A stretch of 55,656 nucleotides of DNA, taken from NCBI GenBank assembly GCA_023259065.1, contig JAHFQY010000013.1, positions 1 through 55,656 of the forward strand, in the 5' to 3' direction. The translations under genes were made by a program, and so were the position numbers. Source of the stretch: Nitrosomonadales bacterium (GTDB lineage: Bacteria; Pseudomonadota; Gammaproteobacteria; Burkholderiales; Gallionellaceae). A model generated the notes under the pieces. It ran no database searches. It was not told the DNA's origin and saw only the letters and a list, made by a program, of their open reading frames with translations. This document shows, piece by piece, positions 50,931 to 55,656 of this stretch. The number at the start of each line of letters is the position of its first letter. The stretch's first letter is position 1.

Positions 50931-51049
50931 ATCCGCAGATTACACAGATTGAACTGATTGAAAGCGAATCGGGATGAAGAGTTGACCACGTCTGTGTTAC
51001 CAAGTTGAATCTGCGTGTATCTGCGTGTATCTGCGTAATCTGCGGATAA
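50931..51049. repeat. TCCGCAGATTA-family intergenic inverted repeat, copy 3
   Basis: The left arm is ATCCGCAGATTACACAGATT (50931). The right arm ends GCGTAATCTGCGGATAA (51033-51049) after two tandem ATCTGCGTGT units (51009-51028). It is the sole content of the rsfS-rlmH gap, and the same ends occur in the repeats near 26244 and 45244. Confidence 0.78.
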
Positions 51050-51060
51050 AAGATTGGGGT

Positions 51061-51405
51061 TTATTTTTCCGGGCGAGGTGGGTGCTTGCCCCACAACTCT
51101 TCCAGGTTGTAATAGGCGCGCACACCAGGCTGCATCACGTGCACCAGGATTTCGCCCAGGTCGATCAGCACCCACTCGCCGCTCTTCTCGCCTTCGCTGC
51201 TGTAAACCTGCACGCCGAGTTCCTGCATTTTTTTGATGACGTTGTCGGCGAGCGCGCGGGTCTGGCGATTGGAGGTGCCGCTGGCGATGATCATCTGATC
51301 AAACAGCTGGCTTTGCTTGCTGGTGTTGATCACGGTGATGTCGTTGGCCTTGATGTCTTCCAGTGCGGCGACGATGGCCTTGGATTTTTGATCTAGAGTT
51401 AGCAT
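51061..51405 (-). CDS. rsfS: Ribosome silencing factor RsfS
   Basis: A 114-residue Iojap-family protein: A-L-E-D-I-K-A-N-D-I-T-V-I-N-T, Q-M-I-I-A-S-G-T-S-N-R-Q and W-V-L-I-D-L-G-E-I-L-V-H-V-M. It binds L14 and blocks subunit joining in starvation. It overlaps nadD by seven bases, the standard nadD-rsfS-rlmH order. Confidence 0.95.
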   Translation of the reverse strand: MLTLDQKSKAIVAALEDIKANDITVINTSKQSQLFDQMIIASGTSNRQTRALADNVIKKMQELGVQVYSSEGEKSGEWVLIDLGEILVHVMQPGVRAYYNLEELWGKHPPRPEK

Positions 51406-52061
51406 GATGTGTACAGTTTGTTGAGTTGTATGTATTGGTTGACCGTATCCGGCAAAAGGTAGCGCAGGTTTTTTTTCTGCGCACAGCGACTGCGGATGTC
51501 GGTGGCGGAAATATCCAGCAGCGGCATGTCCAGCACCACGATGGAGCCGCTGGCAGCCTCATGCAGCAGGCTGGTGGAAGGGGCAAGGCGCGCCTGGTAG
51601 TGTGCGCATAGTGTGGCATCAGCCTGTGCCATGGCATTGCCCACCGGCTTGCCCGGACGCTGGATCACGATCAGGTGGGCCAGATCAAACAGACGCAGCC
51701 ATTGGTGCCAGGTATGCAATTGCAGAAAGGCATCACTGCCTATCAGCAGGCACAGCGGCGTGTCCTCGCCCAGTTCGGCGCGCAAGGCGCTGAACGTATC
51801 CACGCTATAGCAGGGATCGGTGCGCAGCGCTTCGCGTTCATCCAGCACAAAACCGGGTTGCCCCTGTATTGCCAGGCGCACCATCTCCACGCGATGCGCC
51901 GCTGCAGAATGAGGCGGCGCGCGATGCGGCGGCGTGCCGCTGGGGATGAAACGCACTGCGCTCAAACGGCATTGTTCCAGCGCTTCCTGGGCGAGACGCA
52001 AGTGCCCATGGTGTATCGGGTCAAAGGTGCCGCCGAAGATGCCGACAGGCGCGCTGCTCAC
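51399..52061 (-). CDS. nadD: Nicotinate-nucleotide adenylyltransferase
   Basis: A 220-residue nucleotidyltransferase making deamido-NAD. The T/HxGH motif reads G-I-F-G-G-T-F-D-P-I-H-H-G-H-L; the middle L-L-I-G-S-D-A-F and the C-terminal I-S-A-T-D-I-R-S-R are present. It starts three bases after the aceF stop and may be partly cotranscribed with the pyruvate dehydrogenase genes. Confidence 0.95.
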   Translation of the reverse strand: MSSAPVGIFGGTFDPIHHGHLRLAQEALEQCRLSAVRFIPSGTPPHRAPPHSAAAHRVEMVRLAIQGQPGFVLDEREALRTDPCYSVDTFSALRAELGEDTPLCLLIGSDAFLQLHTWHQWLRLFDLAHLIVIQRPGKPVGNAMAQADATLCAHYQARLAPSTSLLHEAASGSIVVLDMPLLDISATDIRSRCAQKKNLRYLLPDTVNQYIQLNKLYTSC

Positions 52062-52064
52062 GAT

Positions 52065-53354
52065 TTAAAGGGCGAGGCGGCGGATATCGGCCAGCACCTG
52101 CGCCAGGTAAACGGTGAAGCGCGCCGCCGCAGCACCGTCGATCACGCGGTGGTCGTACGACAGCGACAGCGGCAACATCAGGCGCGGCACGAATTCGCCG
52201 TCCTGGTACACCGGCTTCATGCTGGCCTTGGATACGCCAAGGATGGCGACCTCGGGCGCATTGATGATGGGCGTGAATGCCGTGCCGCCGATGCCGCCCA
52301 GGCTGGAGATGGAGAAGCAGCCGCCCTGCATGTCGGCAGCGGTGATCTTCAGGTCGCGCGCCTTGGCGCTGATCTCGCCCAACTCTTTCGCCAACTGCAC
52401 GATGCCTTTTTTATCCACGTCGCGCAGCACCGGCACCATCAGGCCGTTGGGCGTATCCACGGCCACGCCGATGTGGATGTATTTCTTCAGCACCAGGTTC
52501 TCGCCGCTGGCATCCAGCGAGGCGTTGAAGTCGGGGAATTGCTGCAGTGCTGCGGCCGCGGCCTTGAGCATGAAGGCCAGCGGGGTGATCTTGATGTTCT
52601 GCTTGGCGTATTCTGGGCCAAGCTGCTTGCGGAAGGCTTCCATCTCGCTGATGTCGGCTTCGTCAAACTGGGTGACATGGGGAATGGTGACCCAGTTGCG
52701 GTGCAGGTTGGCGCCGGAGATTTTCTTGATGCGCGACAGCGGCTGGGTGTCGATCGGCCCGAACTTGGCGAAGTCGATCACCGGCATCGCCAGCACCTGC
52801 ATGCCGCTGCCACCGGCCGCGCCGCGTGGCTGGGACAGTGCCTGTTTGACGAAGCTTTGCACGTCTTCCTTGTTGATGCGGCCCTTGGGGCTGCTGCCGC
52901 GAACCTGCGCCAGATCGACGCCAAGCTCGCGCGCAAAGCGGCGTATGGAGGGGCTGGCGTGAGATTTGCCTGTGGAAGGTGCGCTGCTTGAAACTGCGGC
53001 GACGGGTGCGGCAGCGGCAATCGGCGCCGCAGCTGGAGCAGGTGCTGCAACAGGGGCGGGAGTAGCTGCGGGGGCCGGTGCACTTGCAGCTGCTGCGGGA
53101 GCAGCCGCACCGCCGCTGGCTTCAAGCAGCACAATCAGGCCGCCTTCGGAAATCTTGTCACCCACCTTGACCTTGACCTCTTTCACCACGCCGGCAAACG
53201 GCGCAGGCACATCCATGGTGGCCTTGTCGGTTTCCAGTGTGATCAGGGATTGCTCGGCCGCGACAGTATCGCCGGCCTTGACCATCACTTCGATCACCGG
53301 CACGTCTTTGTAATTGCCGATGTCCGGCACCAGGATTTGCTTCATTTCTGCCAT
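52065..53354 (-). CDS. aceF: Pyruvate dehydrogenase E2, dihydrolipoyl acetyltransferase
   Basis: A 429-residue E2. It has one N-terminal lipoyl domain ([11 protein letters not shown], Lys in the DKA turn), a long Ala/Pro linker, a peripheral-subunit-binding domain ([15 protein letters not shown]) and the catalytic core ending [10 protein letters not shown]. One lipoyl domain instead of three makes it shorter than E. coli AceF. The ATG at 53354 fits the family start [10 protein letters not shown]. It follows aceE by 17 bases. Confidence 0.94.
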   Translation of the reverse strand: MAEMKQILVPDIGNYKDVPVIEVMVKAGDTVAAEQSLITLETDKATMDVPAPFAGVVKEVKVKVGDKISEGGLIVLLEASGGAAAPAAAASAPAPAATPAPVAAPAPAAAPIAAAAPVAAVSSSAPSTGKSHASPSIRRFARELGVDLAQVRGSSPKGRINKEDVQSFVKQALSQPRGAAGGSGMQVLAMPVIDFAKFGPIDTQPLSRIKKISGANLHRNWVTIPHVTQFDEADISEMEAFRKQLGPEYAKQNIKITPLAFMLKAAAAALQQFPDFNASLDASGENLVLKKYIHIGVAVDTPNGLMVPVLRDVDKKGIVQLAKELGEISAKARDLKITAADMQGGCFSISSLGGIGGTAFTPIINAPEVAILGVSKASMKPVYQDGEFVPRLMLPLSLSYDHRVIDGAAAARFTVYLAQVLADIRRLAL

Positions 53355-53371
53355 GTGGTTCTCCCGCCCGA

Positions 53372-55656
53372 TCAAACAGTGGTTGGATTGGGTTTGTCTG
53401 GATTGATCTTGTACAGCTTGATCGCCTTGCTCACTTCGCTGCTGGCGATCGTGCCTTCTTCAGCCAGAGCCTTCAATGCGGCAATGGTGATGTAGTAACG
53501 ATCTACCTCGAAGAAGCCGCGCAGTTTCTTGCGCGTGTCGGAGCGGCCAAAACCGTCGGTGCCCAGCACCTTGAATTTCTGCGGCACGAAGGCGCGAATC
53601 TGGTCGGCAAACGACTTGATGTAGTCGGTGGCGGCGATCACCGGGCCTGTGCGCTTGGCCAAGCACTGCTCCACGAAGCTGGTGCGCGGCTTGGCTTCCG
53701 GATGCAGCATGTTCCAGCGCTCGGCATCCAGGCCTTCGCGGCGCAGCTCGTTGAAGCTGGTCACGCTCCAGATGTCGGCGGCAACGCCGAAATCCTTCTC
53801 CAGCAACTCGGCGGCCGCTATCGATTCGCGCAGGATGGTGCCGCTGCCCATCAGTTGTACCTTGGGGGCTTTGGTAGATTTTGCCTTGCCTTCGCTAAAC
53901 AGGTACATGCCCTTGATGATGCCTTCCTCGGCGCCCTTGGGCATGGCCGGGTGGGTGTAGTTCTCGTTCATCACGGTGAGGTAATAGAACACGTCTTCCT
54001 GGTTCTGGTACATGCGGCGCATGCCGTCCTGCACGATCACGGCCAACTCATAGGCAAAGGTCGGGTCGTAGGACACGCAGTTGGGGATCAGGCCGGCCTG
54101 CACATGGCTGTGGCCGTCCTGATGCTGCAGGCCTTCGCCGTTCAGCGTGGTGCGGCCGGCGGTGCCGCCCACCATGAAGCCGCGTGCGCGCATGTCGCCG
54201 GCAGCCCAGGCCAGGTCGCCGATGCGCTGGAAGCCGAACATGGAGTAGTAAATATAGAACGGCAGCATGGTCACGCCATGGTTGGCGTAGGAAGTCGCGG
54301 CGGCAATCCAGTCAGCCATCGCGCCGGGCTCGTTGATGCCTTCCTGCAGGATCTGGCCGGTCTTGTCTTCCTTGTAGAACATCAGCTGGTCGGCGTCCTG
54401 CGGGGTGTACAGCTGGCCCACCTGGGAGAAGATGCCGAGCTGGCGGAACATGCCTTCCATGCCGAAGGTGCGCGATTCGTCCGGCACGATGGGCACGATC
54501 TGCTTGCCGATATTCTTGTCCTTGACCAGGATGCCGAGCATGCGCACAAAGGCCATGGTGGTGGAAATTTCGCGGTCGTCGGTGCCCTTGAGCAGCGCGT
54601 CGAAGGCGTCCAGGCCGGGGATGGGCAGCGGCTGGTTTACCGGTTTGCGTTCCGGCAGGTTGCCCATGGCGCGGCTGCGCTCGAGCAGGTATTTCATTTC
54701 CGGGCTGTCTTCCGCCGGGCGGCAGAATGGCAGCTTGGGCAGGTCGGCGTCGCTGACCGGAATGTGGAAACGGTCGCGGAATTTGCGCAGCGCATCTTCG
54801 CCCACTTTCTTCTGCTGGTGGGTGATGTTCTGGCCTTCACCGGCTTCGCCCATGCCGTAACCCTTGACCGTCTTGGCCAGAATCACGGTAGGCTGACCCT
54901 TGTGCTTCACCGCTGCAGCGTAAGCGGCGAACACCTTGAACGGATCGTGGCCGCCACGATTGAGGTTCCAGATCTCGTCGTCCGACATGTCGGACACCAG
55001 CTCCAGCAGCTCCGGATATTTGCCGAAGAAGTGCTGGCGCACGTAAGCGCCGTCCTTCGATTTGTAGGTCTGGTATTCGCCGTCCACCACCTCTTCCATG
55101 CGCTTCAACAGCAGGCCGGTCTTGTCTTTGGCTAGCAGGCGATCCCACCAGCGGCCCCACACCACCTTGATCACGTTCCAGCCGGCGCCACGGAATACGC
55201 CTTCCAGTTCCTGGATGATCTTGCCGTTGCCGCGCACCGGGCCGTCCAGGCGCTGCAGGTTGCAGTTGACCACAAAGATCAGGTTGTCCAGGCTCTCGCG
55301 TCCGGCCATGGAGATGGCGCCCAGCGATTCCGGTTCGTCGGTCTCGCCGTCGCCGAGGAAGGCCCATACCTTGCGCTCTTCGGTCTTGATCAGGGCGCGA
55401 TGTTCGAGGTAGCGCATGAAGCGCGCCTGGTAAATCGCCATCAGCGGGCCCAGGCCCATGGACACGGTGGGGAACTGCCAGAAATTCGGCATCAGCCACG
55501 GATGCGGATAGGAGGAGAGGCCGTCGCCATCCACTTCCTGGCGGAACTTGCGCAGCTGGTCTTCGGACAGGCGGCCTTCGAGGAAGGCACGGGCATACAC
55601 GCCGGGAGCAGAGTGGCCCTGGACGTACAGCAGGTCGCCGCCGTGATTCTCGGTCT
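53372..55656 (-). CDS. aceE: Pyruvate dehydrogenase E1 (homodimeric), N-terminus beyond the window
   Basis: The C-terminal 760 or so residues of the large homodimeric E1, which decarboxylates pyruvate with thiamine diphosphate. The frame runs to the window edge with [15 protein letters not shown], so about 125 N-terminal residues are missing only because the window ends. The ThDP motif G-D-G-E-T-D-E-P-E is present, as are G-H-D-P-F-K-V-F and P-E-A-K-P-R-T-S-F. It heads the aceE-aceF operon; no lpd gene is in view. Confidence 0.95.
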   Translation of the reverse strand, partial: TENHGGDLLYVQGHSAPGVYARAFLEGRLSEDQLRKFRQEVDGDGLSSYPHPWLMPNFWQFPTVSMGLGPLMAIYQARFMRYLEHRALIKTEERKVWAFLGDGETDEPESLGAISMAGRESLDNLIFVVNCNLQRLDGPVRGNGKIIQELEGVFRGAGWNVIKVVWGRWWDRLLAKDKTGLLLKRMEEVVDGEYQTYKSKDGAYVRQHFFGKYPELLELVSDMSDDEIWNLNRGGHDPFKVFAAYAAAVKHKGQPTVILAKTVKGYGMGEAGEGQNITHQQKKVGEDALRKFRDRFHIPVSDADLPKLPFCRPAEDSPEMKYLLERSRAMGNLPERKPVNQPLPIPGLDAFDALLKGTDDREISTTMAFVRMLGILVKDKNIGKQIVPIVPDESRTFGMEGMFRQLGIFSQVGQLYTPQDADQLMFYKEDKTGQILQEGINEPGAMADWIAAATSYANHGVTMLPFYIYYSMFGFQRIGDLAWAAGDMRARGFMVGGTAGRTTLNGEGLQHQDGHSHVQAGLIPNCVSYDPTFAYELAVIVQDGMRRMYQNQEDVFYYLTVMNENYTHPAMPKGAEEGIIKGMYLFSEGKAKSTKAPKVQLMGSGTILRESIAAAELLEKDFGVAADIWSVTSFNELRREGLDAERWNMLHPEAKPRTSFVEQCLAKRTGPVIAATDYIKSFADQIRAFVPQKFKVLGTDGFGRSDTRKKLRGFFEVDRYYITIAALKALAEEGTIASSEVSKAIKLYKINPDKPNPTTV

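Noticed and set aside
50931-51049. Tandem ATCTGCGTGT units as a CRISPR-like array
   Set aside because: Units are about 10 bases with no spacers, and they form one arm of an inverted repeat; no cas genes are present.
52985-53115. Apparent tandem repeat in aceF
   Set aside because: This is the Ala/Pro-rich flexible linker of E2, coded by GC-rich codons, not a DNA repeat element.
51675-55135. Long rightward frames opposite nadD, aceF and aceE
   Set aside because: Antisense shadows of complete or near-complete housekeeping enzymes; His/Gln-rich composition without family features.
1-55656. tRNA, rRNA or riboswitch genes
   Set aside because: Reading the intergenic regions revealed no cloverleaf ends, rRNA segments or known riboswitch cores; a covariance-model scan would be decisive.

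Overview
The window reads as a chromosomal stretch of a moderately GC-rich betaproteobacterium, most likely a Nitrosomonadales/Gallionellales-type chemolithotroph. This rests on gene content and order: PilT/PilU divergent from YggS-ProC-YggT-YggU, CreBC/CreD, NsrR with hemerythrin and an NnrS-like protein, HemJ, and SoxB beside a chromate-resistance operon. The assignment is inference; no rRNA or tRNA gene was recognised.

Layout. 1-29: start of an IS110-type transposase running off the edge. 135-602: MEKHLA protein. 604-783: long nested inverted repeat. 788-4668 (minus): LOG nucleotidase, lipoprotein and GGDEF/EAL membrane protein, divergent from polA (4687-7440). 7524-8693: Fic protein. 8938-12065 (plus): unknown gene, HD hydrolase and the creB-creC two-component pair. 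12206-17805: a defence/toxin block between creC and creD, holding a tiny HsdR-N-like ORF overlapping a UG/Abi-type reverse transcriptase, a PIN + XRE-ImmA/IrrE pair and HipBA. 18013-22599: membrane hydrolase, creD, flavin reductase-like, HDOD and VanZ genes. 22628-27351: ferredoxin, alpha/beta hydrolase and a NodI/thioesterase/NodJ-type ABC transporter operon. That operon has been opened by an HTH-GHKL-STAS-like gene flanked by a second copy of the nodI 3' end. 27489-30703: FitAB-like toxin-antitoxin and a large exported ankyrin protein. 30929-32884: HemJ, an rRNA methyltransferase and a YkgJ protein. 38410-32897 (minus): a five-gene chromate/oxidative-stress operon (ChrB, ChrA, SOD-rhodanese fusion, SoxB, ChrB C-terminal paralogue) behind a perfect 21-bp-arm palindrome. 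38544-43228: pilU and pilT, divergent from yggS-proC-yggT-yggU. 43208-46207: nitric-oxide-stress cluster with NsrR. 46426-53375: rng, maf, rlmF, a ParDE-like pair, rlmH, rsfS, nadD and aceF. aceE runs off the right edge.

How it fits together. Housekeeping genes (DNA repair, rRNA modification, NAD synthesis, pyruvate dehydrogenase, pili) form the backbone. Stress modules (chromate, NO) are compact operons. Accessory genes sit where they split older units: the defence block between creC and creD, and the GHKL gene between nodI and its partner genes. Three copies of one intergenic repeat family (ends resembling TCCGCAGATTA) and other long imperfect palindromes are spread between genes. The best candidates for something undescribed are the miniature HsdR-like/reverse transcriptase gene pair and the HTH-GHKL-STAS gene with its duplicated insertion junction.
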